Positions 27,847 through 36,738 of a DNA stretch of 64,000 nt are shown here, piece by piece. Position numbers and translations under genes: made by a program. The stretch lies in contig NZ_LT906434.1 of NCBI RefSeq assembly GCF_900187305.1, positions 744,001 through 808,000 of the forward strand. Direction: 5' to 3'. The DNA is from Neisseria zoodegmatis. Lineage in GTDB: Bacteria > Pseudomonadota > Gammaproteobacteria > Burkholderiales > Neisseriaceae. The notes beneath the pieces are model-generated. The model worked only from the letters and a program-made list of their open reading frames with translations. It made no database searches and was not told the DNA's origin. Each line of letters starts with the position of its first letter. The first letter of the stretch is position 1.

Positions 27847-27875
27847 TTTAGATTGATACCGCAGTACGGTATAAT
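27847..27875 (+). promoter_or_regulatory. Promoter with overlapping palindrome upstream of the DUF3579-GNAT gene
   Basis: TTTAGA, a 17-bp spacer and a consensus TATAAT (27870-27875). A perfect inverted repeat, ATACCG-N5-CGGTAT (27856-27872), covers the spacer and the first bases of the -10 and so is placed like a repressor operator. Confidence 0.55.
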
Positions 27876-27954
27876 CGGCGCCGCAAAGACGAGAATTATC
27901 CTGCCGCACGCATTTCATCTTCATCCTGTGCCCGAACAATAATATATAGTTACA

Positions 27955-28809
27955 GTGAGCCGCCCCATGTTAGTTTGCAATCCCTACGAAATCATCATTC
28001 ACGGCACCACCAGCAACGGAAAAGTGTTCCGTCCGAGCGACTGGGCGGAACGGCTGTGCGGTATTTTGTCATCGTTCGACAAGGGCAACCGGCTTTCTTA
28101 TCACGAATGGGTACACCCGATTTTGGTCGATAAAATCCGTTGCGTGGCGGTGGACAAAAAGCTGGAAGAAATCAATCCGGCGATGTTCCGCTTTTTGATG
28201 GACTTTGCCGCCGACAACGATTTGCGTGTGATGGATTGCCAGTCGTTGATGGACGAACAGGCGGCGGTCAAAGAGCCGGCACAACAGCCTGCCGCACCTG
28301 CTCCGGCTGTTGAAGCTGCCGTAAAAGAAACTGCCGAAGCACAAGCCAAAGCCGATACTGATGCGGAACATAGTGTGTTGCGTGAAATCGGCGAAGAAGA
28401 AACCGCCGTCGCCTTCGCTGCTTTGAGCGTTCTGCGCACCATGCACAACGATGTTTCCCGCTTTGTCGAACAGATCAACCACTATCAGCGTCCTCAAGGC
28501 TACCGTTTGCTGGGTATTTTTGAAGAAGGTAAAACCAATGCCGTGGCCGTCTGCGGTTTCCGTGAGCAAACCAATTTAGCCAGCGGCCGCCATATCCATA
28601 TTGATGATGTGGTTACGATTCCGCAAGGACGCAGTAAAGGCTATGCCGCGCGCTTGTTGGCTGAGGTGCAGAAGATTGCCAGAGAAGCAGGTATTTCAAA
28701 AATCCATGTGCAGTCGGATGTCGGCAGTGAACGCACTCCGGCTCACCGCTTGTATTTTGAAAGCGGTTTTGAAATCGACGCCTTCCATTTTGTGTGCAAA
28801 GTAGATTAA
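27955..28809 (+). CDS. DUF3579-GNAT acetyltransferase fusion protein
   Basis: The 284-aa product seems to be two domains joined by a linker. Residues about 5-95 match DUF3579 (Ile-Ile-His-Gly-Thr-Thr, then Phe-Arg-Pro-Ser-Asp-Trp-Ala-Glu-Arg-Leu-Cys-Gly), a small domain of unknown role. Residues about 100-145 are Ala/Pro/Glu-rich. Residues about 150-284 are a GNAT acetyltransferase, with an acetyl-CoA loop (Gln-Gly-Arg-Ser-Lys-Gly-Tyr-Ala-Ala-Arg-Leu-Leu) and a C-terminal Arg-Leu-Tyr-Phe-Glu-Ser-Gly-Phe. The substrate is unknown. Start is GTG 27955 or, perhaps better, ATG 27967 with GTGAG upstream. A 43-aa lipoprotein gene follows. Confidence 0.82.
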   Translation: MSRPMLVCNPYEIIIHGTTSNGKVFRPSDWAERLCGILSSFDKGNRLSYHEWVHPILVDKIRCVAVDKKLEEINPAMFRFLMDFAADNDLRVMDCQSLMDEQAAVKEPAQQPAAPAPAVEAAVKETAEAQAKADTDAEHSVLREIGEEETAVAFAALSVLRTMHNDVSRFVEQINHYQRPQGYRLLGIFEEGKTNAVAVCGFREQTNLASGRHIHIDDVVTIPQGRSKGYAARLLAEVQKIAREAGISKIHVQSDVGSERTPAHRLYFESGFEIDAFHFVCKVD

Positions 28810-28819
28810 GGAATTCGAG

Positions 28820-28951
28820 ATGAAAACAGTTTATCTGACCATGCTTGCCGTATTGTTGGCTGCGTGCGCCCAGTCCGGCTCGGGGCAGCAGGAAATATAC
28901 GGAGAAATCAAAGGCGGTGTGGAAACATCGCATACCCGTACAAGCCATTAA
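28820..28951 (+). CDS. 43-residue lipoprotein of unknown function
   Basis: Short gene, 10 bp after the acetyltransferase stop, with AAGGAATTCGAG upstream of ATG 28820. It encodes a lipoprotein signal (Met-Lys-Thr-Val-Tyr... Leu-Leu-Ala-Ala-Cys, lipidated Cys16) and a mature part of only 28 residues, containing Glu-Ile-Tyr-Gly-Glu-Ile-Lys-Gly-Gly-Val and ending Thr-Ser-His. A DUS-pair terminator follows at once. Clean reading frame, ribosome-binding site and lipobox support a real gene. I do not recognise the family. Confidence 0.7.
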   Translation: MKTVYLTMLAVLLAACAQSGSGQQEIYGEIKGGVETSHTRTSH

Positions 28952-28966
28952 GTCTATTAAGTAAAG

Positions 28967-29009
28967 AAGGCCGTCTGAAAGCTCACCAAGTTTGCTTTCA
29001 GACGGCCTT
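28967..29009. terminator. DUS-pair terminator after the small lipoprotein gene
   Basis: AAGGCCGTCTGAAAGC and its complement flank an 11-base loop. Confidence 0.8.
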
Positions 29010-29074
29010 AATCGTTTTAGGCTTGGAAAAACAACGAAGCAGGCATGATTGCTTTTGTTTCCCCATATGAAAAA

Positions 29075-29114
29075 ATCCTCCGAACACATTCTGTACAAGA
29101 AGCATTCGGAGGAT
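29075..29114 (-). terminator. Terminator of the RTX gene
   Basis: ATCCTCCGAA and TTCGGAGGAT form a 10-bp stem; on the minus strand it is followed by T residues. It starts about 65 bp past the RTX stop. Confidence 0.8.
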
Positions 29115-29180
29115 GGTTTTATGTGTCATACAGGTTGTCGCGGATAAAGATTTCAACCTGCATGTTTATTCAACAAAAAC

Positions 29181-30683
29181 TTAGATAATGCCTTCGTTAT
29201 TGGTCGGCAGGGCAGCGGTATCGTAGCTGGCTGTTGCGTAGCCGGTGTCAACGCCTTGTGCGCTCAAGGCTTTGTCGATAGCTGCGGAATCCCACACGCT
29301 GCCGTCGTCGAAGTTGAATTCTTCGATACGGTAGGCAGAGCTTTCAAACCATTTCACAACAGTCAGAATGTCCGACTCATTGGCTTTGATGGTCAAGTCG
29401 TTACCGTTACGGCTGAATTCCAGATCGGAAGACTGCAAGCCGTGCCAGAATTCGATGACGTCGTGGTTGCCGGCAGTCGTGTCGTAATCGCAGATCACGT
29501 CTTTGTCGTAACCTTTATTGAACACATAAGTATCGTTGCCGAGCCCGCCTTCAAGGTAGTCGTCGCCGCCACAGCCGTCAAGCCAGTCGTTGCCACCTTT
29601 ACCGATTAAGCGGTCATTACCATCCAAACCTCTTAATTCGTTATTGCCGCCGTTACCGATAATTTCGTTGTCTAAATCATTACCGGTGCCGTTCAGATTA
29701 CCTTTGCCCATCAGAATCAGGTTTTCCACATTGTCCGGCAGCTCATAGTCGATATAAGTGCGAACTGTATCTACGCCTTCTCCTTTCAGCTCGATAACTT
29801 GGTCGCCGGCTTGCTCAACCATATAAACATCATTGCCGTGGTTGCCGCGCATGATGTCATTGCCTAAGCCGCCATTGAGGTAGTCGTTACCGTTTTCACC
29901 AAACAAGGTGTCATTGCCTTCTTGGCCGTAGAGCGTATCACCGTTGTTGCCACCATAAATGATGTCATCGCCACCTTTTCCGTAGATCACATCGGGGCCG
30001 CCGCGACCTTCGATAATGTCGCCGTGTTGTGTGCCATAGATGGTGTCTTTTTTGTCGGTACCGATAATTCTGCCGTCAATGATATTGCCCGGATTTTTAT
30101 CAATGCCGCCAAAGCTGTTATCCGGATTGGAATTGTTGTCTTTGCAATCTACACAATCATCGGGTTTCGGCTCAGGCTTCGGCTCAGGCTTCGGCTCAGG
30201 CTTCGGCTCAGGCTTCGGCTCAGGCTTCGGCTCAGGCTTCGGCTCAGGCTTCGGCTCAGGTTTCGGTTCAGGTTTCGGTTCAGGTTTCGGTTCAGGTTTC
30301 GGTTCAGGTTTCGGCTCAGGTTTCGGCTCAGGTTTCGGCTCAGGTTTCGGCTCAGGTTTCGGCTCAGGTTTCGGCTCAGGTTTCGGCTCAGGTTTCGGCT
30401 CAGGTTTCGGCTCAGGTTTCGGTTGGGGTTTTTGCTCGGGAACCCAGCCGCCTTTGCTGTCGTCATCCCAATCAGGTTTGGGTTGAGGTTTAGGTTGTGG
30501 TTTGGGATATGGTTTCAAAGGCGGGTAGTAAGCATCGGGGAAGCAGTCAAGCCAACTGCCTTTTTTCCCTTTTTCTCCCTTTCCTTTGCCTTTGCTGCCA
30601 CCTTTACCGCCCCACCCGTATCCGTAATAGCCGCCGTGTCCGGGTTGGAAGGTATAACCGTAATAAGAATGACTGTAACTCAT
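29181..30683 (-). CDS. RTX-type calcium-binding protein with Pro-Glu-Pro-Lys stalk
   Basis: A 500-aa protein in four parts. Residues about 1-45 are rich in Gly, Tyr and Lys with no signal peptide. Residues about 55-175 are a Pro/Lys/Glu stalk whose core (about 90-174) is 21 tetrapeptide units of Glu-Pro-Lys-Pro. Residues about 200-395 hold two blocks of glycine-aspartate nonapeptides (Gly-Gly-x-Gly-Asn-Asp type), the Ca2+-binding beta-roll of RTX proteins. Residues about 400-485 resemble the domain often found after RTX repeats (Asp-Val-Ile-Glu-Phe, Leu-Thr-Ile-Lys, Glu-Phe-Asn-Phe-Asp-Asp-Gly). No toxin or enzyme domain is seen. RTX proteins without signal peptides normally leave by type I secretion; no such exporter is in the window. 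Surface adhesion or matrix is a guess. Confidence 0.85.
   Translation of the reverse strand: MSYSHSYYGYTFQPGHGGYYGYGWGGKGGSKGKGKGEKGKKGSWLDCFPDAYYPPLKPYPKPQPKPQPKPDWDDDSKGGWVPEQKPQPKPEPKPEPKPEPKPEPKPEPKPEPKPEPKPEPKPEPKPEPKPEPKPEPKPEPKPEPKPEPKPEPKPEPKPEPKPEPKPEPKPEPKPDDCVDCKDNNSNPDNSFGGIDKNPGNIIDGRIIGTDKKDTIYGTQHGDIIEGRGGPDVIYGKGGDDIIYGGNNGDTLYGQEGNDTLFGENGNDYLNGGLGNDIMRGNHGNDVYMVEQAGDQVIELKGEGVDTVRTYIDYELPDNVENLILMGKGNLNGTGNDLDNEIIGNGGNNELRGLDGNDRLIGKGGNDWLDGCGGDDYLEGGLGNDTYVFNKGYDKDVICDYDTTAGNHDVIEFWHGLQSSDLEFSRNGNDLTIKANESDILTVVKWFESSAYRIEEFNFDDGSVWDSAAIDKALSAQGVDTGYATASYDTAALPTNNEGII
30163..30414. repeat. 21-unit 12-bp minisatellite inside the RTX gene
   Basis: Tandem 12-mers in three variants, in order on the plus strand: one GGTTTCGGCTCA, seven GGCTTCGGCTCA, four GGTTTCGGTTCA and nine GGTTTCGGCTCA. 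The total is exactly 252 bp. Variants differ only at synonymous sites on the coding strand, so the peptide repeat is uniform. Unit changes keep the reading frame. Confidence 0.95.
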
Positions 30684-31117
30684 TTTAATCTCCCAAAAGG
30701 TTTCGTTGTTAAATCATTTACTTCAATAAAATTGCTTTGAAAGTAAATGACGGAATTTGTATTTTGATTCTAACGTTAAACTTCTTTTGCAAAGATTGAT
30801 TTCATTCAAATGGTGGATTTCGTGGTCTAATGGCAATGTGTTAACCGTTATAAATATTTCGATATTAATATTATGCCTAATGTTTAGTTGATGGGCATAG
30901 AATACCTGTGTGAAGCATTACAAAAATAAACATTAAATTAATGTAATTTATAGATAATTTAATTATTTTTTGAATTTCATTTTTCGTTGAATTTGAAAAT
31001 CAGCTTCGAAATATGAATATAGAATAATATAAATAATCATGCAATTATTTTTAATCGAATGACATAATCAATATGCATTTTAATGGGATTTTTTACATTT
31101 ATATAAATCATTTCCCG
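30684..31117. other. Very AT-rich intergenic region between the RTX gene and dusB
   Basis: No gene and no DUS are seen. The block 30890-31110 is strongly AT-rich, well above the surroundings, and is a plausible site for nucleoid-protein silencing or for the RTX promoter. Confidence 0.5.
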
Positions 31118-31147
31118 TTGGAAAGTCGTGCTTAAAAAATGTACAAT
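31118..31147 (+). promoter_or_regulatory. Promoter of dusB-fis
   Basis: TTGGAA, an 18-bp spacer, and TACAAT (31142-31147), 31 bp before the dusB ATG. Confidence 0.55.
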
Positions 31148-31177
31148 CCGTGTTTTGCAGAAAACGGCTCTTTTTGA

Positions 31178-32176
31178 ATGTATATCGGCGCTTATTCCAT
31201 TGACACACCTATTGCGCTTGCTCCGATGGCAGGTATTACTGACAAACCTTTTCGGCGCTTATGCCGTGAATATGGGGCGGGTTGGGCTGTGGGCGAGATG
31301 CTGAACAGTGATCCGACTTTGCGGCAAACCCGTAAAACGCTCCGTCGCAGTGATTTTGAAGGTGAAAAAGGCGTTGTGGCCGTTCAGATCGCCGGTAATG
31401 ATCCTGCGCAGATGGCGGAGGCGGCGCGATATAACGTGGAGCAGGGCGCCCAAGTGGTGGATATCAACATGGGTTGTCCGGCGAAGAAGGTGTGTAATGT
31501 ATTGGCCGGCAGTGCATTGCTGCAAAACGAACCGCTGGTGGCTGATATTCTGCATGCCGTAGTGAAGGCGGTTGATGTGCCGGTCACCTTGAAAACCCGT
31601 TTGGGCTGGCATGACGAGCATAAAAATATTCTAACGGTTGCCCGCATCGCTGAAGATGCCGGTATTGCGGCGATTGCCATTCATGGCCGTACACGCACGC
31701 AGATGTATAAAGGCGAGGCAGAGTATGATTTGATTGCCGAGGCTAAAGGCCGTCTGAATATACCCGTGTGGGTGAATGGTGATATTATCGCGCCGCAAAA
31801 AGCTGCCGAGGTGTTGAAGCAGACCGGAGCGGACGGCATCATGATAGGCCGCGGTGCGCAAGGCCGGCCGTGGTTGTTTCGCGATTTGAAATATTTTGCC
31901 GAACACGGTTGCTTGCCCGAAGCACTGACTGTGCAGGAATGTAGCGAAACCGTATTACGCCATATCCGCGATATGCATGATTTTTATGGAGAGCGCGACG
32001 GCGTACGTATTGCGCGCAAGCATATCGGCTGGTACATCGGAGCCATGCCGGGAGGAGAAACTGCGCGCAGGGAGATTAATCAAACCGACAGCGCGGCAGA
32101 GCAATATGACATGGTTGCCCGTTTTCTCGAACAATTAAAAGACCATACCGACAGTTGGACGTGCAGCTACCGTTGA
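31178..32176 (+). CDS. dusB: tRNA-dihydrouridine synthase B
   Basis: FMN-dependent enzyme reducing uridine to dihydrouridine in the tRNA D-loop. The 332-aa protein begins with Leu-Ala-Pro-Met-Ala-Gly-Ile-Thr-Asp, has the catalytic cysteine Cys100 in Asn-Met-Gly-Cys-Pro-Ala-Lys-Lys-Val, His-Gly-Arg-Thr-Arg-Thr-Gln near residue 168, and Ile-Gly-Arg-Gly-Ala-Gln-Gly-Arg-Pro-Trp near 228. The downstream fis gene fits the conserved dusB-fis operon. A DUS lies inside the gene at about 31747-31758. Confidence 0.95.
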   Translation: MYIGAYSIDTPIALAPMAGITDKPFRRLCREYGAGWAVGEMLNSDPTLRQTRKTLRRSDFEGEKGVVAVQIAGNDPAQMAEAARYNVEQGAQVVDINMGCPAKKVCNVLAGSALLQNEPLVADILHAVVKAVDVPVTLKTRLGWHDEHKNILTVARIAEDAGIAAIAIHGRTRTQMYKGEAEYDLIAEAKGRLNIPVWVNGDIIAPQKAAEVLKQTGADGIMIGRGAQGRPWLFRDLKYFAEHGCLPEALTVQECSETVLRHIRDMHDFYGERDGVRIARKHIGWYIGAMPGGETARREINQTDSAAEQYDMVARFLEQLKDHTDSWTCSYR

Positions 32177-32230
32177 GGCCGTCTGAAATCATCAGGCCGA
32201 AAATGAATAATAAATAATAAAGACATTGTT

Positions 32231-32476
32231 ATGAAACAGAATATTCCCGACATAGCTCATTGTATCGAGCAAAATCTGAAGCAGTATTTTCATGACCTGA
32301 ATGGAGAAACACCCTGTGCGGTTTACGATATGGTACTGCATCAGGTTGAAAAACCTTTGCTGGAGTGCGTGATGGCCGAATGCGGCGGCAACCAGTCGAA
32401 GGCTGCTGCCGTGTTGGGGCTGAACCGCAATACTCTGCGTAAGAAGCTGGTGCAACACGGATTATTGGAACAATAA
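32231..32476 (+). CDS. fis: Nucleoid-associated regulator Fis
   Basis: Small DNA-bending protein that activates rRNA promoters and shapes the chromosome in fast growth. The 81-aa product keeps the C-terminal helix-turn-helix (Asn-Gln-Ser-Lys-Ala-Ala-Ala-Val-Leu-Gly-Leu-Asn-Arg-Asn-Thr-Leu-Arg-Lys-Lys-Leu) at about residues 55-76. The N-terminal beta-hairpin is shorter than in the 98-aa E. coli Fis, as usual in beta-proteobacteria. Second gene of dusB-fis; a DUS lies in the 54-bp spacer. Confidence 0.93.
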   Translation: MKQNIPDIAHCIEQNLKQYFHDLNGETPCAVYDMVLHQVEKPLLECVMAECGGNQSKAAAVLGLNRNTLRKKLVQHGLLEQ

Positions 32477-32667
32477 AGATGAATCGTGGCCGTCTGAAAA
32501 TCATGGCGGTCATTTTGCGTTTATATATATGAAATGATGAGGGAATTGCTCTAGTGTCAGCTTGACAGATTAAGAAGCCATACTCGTCAGCAATCCCATC
32601 AACAAAGACTTTTTGGCACGACATATCATTTATTCAAACAGTGATTTTTCATAATTAAGGAACCGAA

Positions 32668-34245
32668 ATGGCAACTGTAAAACGCGCCCTGATCAGCTTG
32701 TCCGACAAAACAGGCGTTATCGAATTTGCCCAAGCCTTAAACAAGCTTGGCGTGGAAATCCTTTCTACCGGCGGCACGGCCAAAATGCTGGCCGATGCCG
32801 GCGTGCCCGTGATTGAAGTGGCCGACTATACCGGCTTCCCCGAAATGCTCGACGGCCGTGTGAAAACGCTGCACCCGAAAATTCACGGCGGTATTCTCGG
32901 TCGCCGTGATTTAGACGAACACGTTGCCAAAATGAAAGAGCACGATATCGGCAATATCGATTTGGTATGCGTGAACCTCTATCCGTTTGCCGCAACCATT
33001 GCCAAACCCGGCTGCACACTGGAAGACGCAATTGAAAACATCGACATCGGCGGCCCGACCATGGTGCGCTCCGCAGCGAAAAACTGGAAACATGTAGCCA
33101 TCGTAACCGACAACGGCGATTTCCAAGCCGTTATCGAAGAGCTGCAAAACCAGAACGGCACATTGAGCGACAAAACCCGTTTCAACCTTTCGCGCAAAGC
33201 CTTCAGCCATACCGCCCAATACGACGGCATGATTTCCAATTATCTGACCAGCGTGTCGGATGAAAAATTATCAGGCGAGCCTGAAATCGGCGAGTTTCCT
33301 GCGCAGTTCAACCAAAGCTGGATAAAAGTTCAAGAAATGCGTTACGGCGAAAACCCGCATCAACATGCTGCTTTTTACCGCGACGTTTATCCTGCCGCCG
33401 GTAGCTTGAGCGCCTACAACCAATTGCAAGGCAAAGAATTGTCTTACAACAACATTGCCGATGCCGATGCCGCATGGGAAGCTGTTAAAGCATTCGAGCA
33501 ACCGGCTTGCGTGATTGTAAAACATGCCAACCCTTGCGGCGTTGCCGTGGCCGATTCGCCCCTGAATGCCTATAAGTTGGCTTTTGCTACCGATACCACC
33601 AGCGCTTTCGGCGGCATTATTGCGTTTAACCGTGAAGTCGATGCCGACACCGTAGAAGCGGTAACCGGCCAGTTCCTCGAAGTATTGATGGCGCCTAAAT
33701 TTACCGACAAAGCCAAAGAAATCATCGCCGCCAAGAAAAACGTGCGCGTGTTGGAAGTGCCTCTGCTGGCCGGCTCTAACCGTTTCGAGTTGAAGCGTGT
33801 CGGCGGCGGTTTGTTGGTTCAAACCCCCGATATCCACCGCATCAAGCGCGAAGATTTGAAAGTAGTGTCCAAACGCCAGCCGACAGAGCAAGAATGGCAG
33901 GATTTGATGTTTGTGTGGAATGTAGCCAAATTTGTGAAATCCAACGCCATCGTATTCGGCAAGGGCGGTCAGACTTACGGCATCGGCGCGGGCCAAATGA
34001 GCCGTGTCGATTCCACCCGCATTGCCGCGCGTAAAGCCCAAGACGGCGGTTTTGACCTCAATGGCGCCTGCGCAGCTTCAGACGCATTCTTCCCGTTCCG
34101 TGATGGCGTAGATGTGATTGCCGAACAAGGTATCAAAGCGATTATTCATCCCGGCGGCTCGATGCGCGATGAAGAAGTATTTGCCGCCGCAGACGAGCAT
34201 GGCATCGCCATGGTGCTGACCGGCGTGCGTCATTTCCGCCATTAA
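32668..34245 (+). CDS. purH: Bifunctional AICAR formyltransferase / IMP cyclohydrolase
   Basis: Carries out the last two steps of purine synthesis. The 525-aa protein starts with the MGS-like cyclohydrolase domain ([28 protein letters not shown]), and its C-terminal formyltransferase half has Met-Arg-Tyr-Gly-Glu-Asn-Pro-His-Gln near residue 223 and Val-Lys-His-Ala-Asn-Pro-Cys-Gly near 280. RBS AAGGAA lies before ATG 32668. Single gene between fis and rpmB. Confidence 0.97.
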   Translation: MATVKRALISLSDKTGVIEFAQALNKLGVEILSTGGTAKMLADAGVPVIEVADYTGFPEMLDGRVKTLHPKIHGGILGRRDLDEHVAKMKEHDIGNIDLVCVNLYPFAATIAKPGCTLEDAIENIDIGGPTMVRSAAKNWKHVAIVTDNGDFQAVIEELQNQNGTLSDKTRFNLSRKAFSHTAQYDGMISNYLTSVSDEKLSGEPEIGEFPAQFNQSWIKVQEMRYGENPHQHAAFYRDVYPAAGSLSAYNQLQGKELSYNNIADADAAWEAVKAFEQPACVIVKHANPCGVAVADSPLNAYKLAFATDTTSAFGGIIAFNREVDADTVEAVTGQFLEVLMAPKFTDKAKEIIAAKKNVRVLEVPLLAGSNRFELKRVGGGLLVQTPDIHRIKREDLKVVSKRQPTEQEWQDLMFVWNVAKFVKSNAIVFGKGGQTYGIGAGQMSRVDSTRIAARKAQDGGFDLNGACAASDAFFPFRDGVDVIAEQGIKAIIHPGGSMRDEEVFAAADEHGIAMVLTGVRHFRH

Positions 34246-34264
34246 TTATTGGTTTTGATGAATG

Positions 34265-34299
34265 TGAGGCCGTCTGAAAACTATTTTCAGACGGCCTCA
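34265..34299. terminator. DUS-pair terminator after purH
   Basis: GAGGCCGTCTGAAAA with its complement across a short loop, 20 bp past the purH stop. Confidence 0.85.
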
Positions 34300-34463
34300 T
34301 TGTTATCATGCGTAATCATATAGAGCACATATCAAATTGCCTGCTCAAGCTGGTAAAGAGTAAATATTTTGACCCCGTTGTGAGCCGTATCTGCTTTATT
34401 GCGTTAGACACAACATTTATCAGGATTCTTTCATAGAAAAACACCTAACTTTTAAAAACAAGC

Positions 34464-34493
34464 TTGAAATGAAATCGATTTTTGTGGTATAAA
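34464..34493 (+). promoter_or_regulatory. Promoter of rpmB-rpmG
   Basis: TTGAAA, an 18-bp spacer and TATAAA, with TGG just before the -10 (extended -10). It sits 36 bp ahead of the L28 start. Confidence 0.7.
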
Positions 34494-34529
34494 TCGCGTT
34501 TTACCATTTTAGAAGTTTGGAGACTAACC

Positions 34530-34763
34530 ATGGCACGAGTTTGCAAAGTGACCGGTAAGCGCCCGATGTCTGGCAATAACGTATCACACGCCAACAACAA
34601 AACCAAACGTCGTTTTTTGCCTAACTTGCAATCACGTCGTTTTTGGGTAGAAAGTGAAAACCGCTGGGTTCGCCTGCGCGTATCCAACGCTGCATTGCGC
34701 ACCATCGACAAAGTAGGCATTGACGTTGTATTGGCCGAAATGCGCGCCCGCGGCGAAGCTTAA
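34530..34763 (+). CDS. rpmB: 50S ribosomal protein L28
   Basis: 77-aa large-subunit protein beginning [10 protein letters not shown], with [11 protein letters not shown] and Arg-Phe-Leu-Pro-Asn-Leu. The frame is open from 34482, but those 16 codons cover the promoter and leader, so ATG 34530 is the true start. Only a few of the zinc-type cysteines are kept (one, at Cys5). Followed by rpmG, 31 bp away. Confidence 0.96.
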   Translation: MARVCKVTGKRPMSGNNVSHANNKTKRRFLPNLQSRRFWVESENRWVRLRVSNAALRTIDKVGIDVVLAEMRARGEA

Positions 34764-34794
34764 TTTAAATATATTTTGATTAAGGAATACTGCA

Positions 34795-34950
34795 ATGCGC
34801 GATAAAATCAAACTGGAATCAAGTGCAGGTACTGGTCACTTTTACACCACTACCAAAAACAAACGCACCATGCCCGGCAAACTGGAAATCAAAAAATTTG
34901 ACCCGGTAGCCCGTAAGCATGTTATGTACAAAGAAACCAAACTGAAATAA
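34795..34950 (+). CDS. rpmG: 50S ribosomal protein L33
   Basis: 51-aa protein encoded by a short frame starting Met-Arg-Asp-Lys-Ile-Lys-Leu-Glu-Ser, with [13 protein letters not shown], and ending Tyr-Lys-Glu-Thr-Lys-Leu-Lys. It lacks the zinc-ribbon cysteines, so it is the zinc-independent form. RBS AAGGAA lies 9 bases upstream. Second gene of rpmB-rpmG, ending in a terminator. Confidence 0.95.
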   Translation: MRDKIKLESSAGTGHFYTTTKNKRTMPGKLEIKKFDPVARKHVMYKETKLK

Positions 34951-34979
34951 ACAGTCGGTTTTTTGTAAGTAAGGAAAAA

Positions 34980-35007
34980 AGCTTTCGTATTTTGCGAAGG
35001 CTTTTTT
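34980..35007 (+). terminator. Terminator of rpmB-rpmG
   Basis: GCTTTCG pairs with CGAAGGC (one G-T pair) and is followed by six T residues. Confidence 0.8.
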
Positions 35008-35348
35008 ATATTTTGATTTGGGGAGTTGGGGAAGTATTGGGTAAAAGCTGCTGCAAGGGCAGGGGAAACGTTTGTTCAATCAATAAAGATTTCAAAATAT
35101 CCGCAACTGCAAAAGTTGTTTGTTGTCTGGAAAGTATTTCGTTAAAACCCGCTTGGCCGAGTTTTTACGAAACTCATAAAGTTCGTTTTCAGACGGCCTC
35201 AAGCTCTTTAAAGTTTGCTTTGGTATGTATCGAGATTTTTCAAAGGTTTCAGGTGGATGATTTATCTGCCTTCTATCAGTGAATCCGGCGATTAAATACA
35301 GCTGAGGCTTCCGAATTTTGTGTATAAGGAAGCCTTAGTTTGTACGTC
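35008..35348. other. Intergenic region after rpmG, no gene found
   Basis: Holds one DUS near 35188-35200. A 96-codon open frame (34992-35282) overlaps the terminator, has no ribosome-binding site and looks like chance. Confidence 0.5.
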
Positions 35349-35807
35349 TTATGTCTCAGTTACAAATTCGCGGGAATAAGTTTTTTCACAGTAGTGGCAT
35401 TTCAGCTTGGTTTGACCGCCACTGTTTTTCACATAAAAACGGCTTTTTACCGGCTCCCCGTGGCTGGCGCAGTTGGGGTTGGGGCAGCGGAATACTTCGC
35501 TGATTGTATCAGGTAGGCTCAAATGCCTTTTTTCTACTACCTGAAAGCGTTCGATAACGTTTACTGTGGCTTCCGGTGCGAATAAGGCCAAGCGGTTAGA
35601 TTCTTTTTCATTCAAATGAATGCCTGAAATTTTGATGATGTCTTTGCTGCCGTGAGTTTTACTGGGGAGGTTGAAGCCTACGGTGACTGCATTGCCGGGA
35701 TGCAGCAGCTTAAACTGGCGCAGAATCGCCAAGCCTTTGCCTGCCGGAATATGGTCGATTACTGTGCCGTTTTCAATCGCTTCTACGCTGTATTGTTTTT
35801 TTTCCAT
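35349..35807 (-). CDS. pyrI: Aspartate carbamoyltransferase regulatory subunit
   Basis: Zinc-binding regulatory chain that transmits allosteric CTP/ATP signals to PyrB. From ATG 35807 (GAGGAG 7 bases upstream) the protein is 152 aa. It shows [11 protein letters not shown] at the nucleotide end and the four zinc cysteines in the C-terminal part (Cys-Pro-Asn-Pro-Asn-Cys and Cys-His-Tyr-Cys). It starts 10 bp after the pyrB stop. The PyrBI type implies an enterobacterial-style holoenzyme with six catalytic and six regulatory chains. Confidence 0.95.
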   Translation of the reverse strand: MEKKQYSVEAIENGTVIDHIPAGKGLAILRQFKLLHPGNAVTVGFNLPSKTHGSKDIIKISGIHLNEKESNRLALFAPEATVNVIERFQVVEKRHLSLPDTISEVFRCPNPNCASHGEPVKSRFYVKNSGGQTKLKCHYCEKTYSREFVTET

Positions 35808-35817
35808 GTTCGGCTCC

Positions 35818-36738
35818 TCAAACTTCTTCATTCAGAATCAACGATAAAATCGCCATGCGCGCATAAACGCCGTTGGTGGCTTGCTCGAAATAATAAGCAT
35901 AAGGTGTGCTGTCTACATTGGGGTGGATTTCATCGATGCGCGGCAGCGGATGCAGAATGCGCAGGTTTTCTTTTGCGTTGCCGAGCATAGAGGCATCAAG
36001 ATTGAATTTGCCTTGAATCTTGGAAAACTCCTGTTCGTCGAAGCGTTCCCGTTGTACCCGGGTCATATAGAGAATGTCTGCCCATTCGATAGCGGCTTCC
36101 AAAGAGGGCAGAATTTGGTATGCGCAGCCTGCTTCGTCTAATTCTTCGGTAATGTAGGCGGGCATGGCTAAGCTTGGCGGTGACACAAAGGCAAATTCGC
36201 AACCCCAACGCTTCAATGCTTGTGCCAAAGAATGCACGGTGCGGCCGTATTTCAAATCGCCGCACATGGCGACTTTGAGATTGTTCAGACGGCCTTGGGT
36301 CTCATAAATCGTTACCAAATCCAAAAGGGTTTGGCTCGGATGCTGGTTGGTGCCGTCGCCGGCGTTGATAACGGGCACGCTGGAAAATTCGGCCAACACG
36401 CGTGCGGCGCCGTCTTTAGGGTGGCGCTGGATAATCGCATCGGTGTAGCTGGAGATAATCCGTGCCGTATCAGCCAGAGTTTCTCCTTTTTTGGCGCTGG
36501 TGTTGGCGCCGTCGGCAAAGCCGATCACTTTACCGCCTAAGCGTTGGACGGCGGTTTCGAATGAGAGGCGGGTTCGGGTTGAAGGTTCAAAAAAACACGA
36601 ACCGATTAATTTGTCTTTAAGCAAATCCGTGCGTGGTTCGGCTTTGAGCTTGAGGGCGGTGTGCAGCAGCAATTCAAGCTGGGGCGTACTTAAATCGGAG
36701 ATGGAAATGACATTTTGACGATAAAGCAAATTGGGCAT
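35818..36738 (-). CDS. pyrB: Aspartate carbamoyltransferase catalytic subunit
   Basis: Committed step of pyrimidine synthesis, joining carbamoyl phosphate and aspartate. From ATG 36738 (AAGGAAA upstream) it is 306 aa, with the carbamoyl-phosphate loop Ser-Thr-Arg-Thr-Arg-Leu-Ser-Phe near residue 53 and His-Pro-Ser-Gln-Thr-Leu-Leu-Asp near residue 135. An in-frame start at 36774 would place 12 extra residues inside a terminator hairpin, which is unlikely. A terminator directly before it suggests attenuation. Confidence 0.96.
   Translation of the reverse strand: MPNLLYRQNVISISDLSTPQLELLLHTALKLKAEPRTDLLKDKLIGSCFFEPSTRTRLSFETAVQRLGGKVIGFADGANTSAKKGETLADTARIISSYTDAIIQRHPKDGAARVLAEFSSVPVINAGDGTNQHPSQTLLDLVTIYETQGRLNNLKVAMCGDLKYGRTVHSLAQALKRWGCEFAFVSPPSLAMPAYITEELDEAGCAYQILPSLEAAIEWADILYMTRVQRERFDEQEFSKIQGKFNLDASMLGNAKENLRILHPLPRIDEIHPNVDSTPYAYYFEQATNGVYARMAILSLILNEEV

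Noticed and set aside
27853..27875. TTGATA as -35 for the TATAAT at 27870
   Set aside because: Spacer would be only 11 bp; TTTAGA at 17 bp fits better.
29922..30740. Plus-strand open frame of 272 codons opposite the RTX gene, rich in Arg-Leu/Phe repeats
   Set aside because: It is the antisense reading of the 12-bp minisatellite; no ribosome-binding site and the minus frame has a clear RTX domain.
32562..32590. Perfect TTGACA at 32562-32567 upstream of purH as a -35
   Set aside because: No acceptable -10 at 15-19 bp; only CATACT at 11 bp. May be real but cannot be supported.
34992..35282. 96-codon plus-strand frame after rpmG
   Set aside because: Starts inside the rpmG terminator, contains a DUS and has no recognisable protein features.
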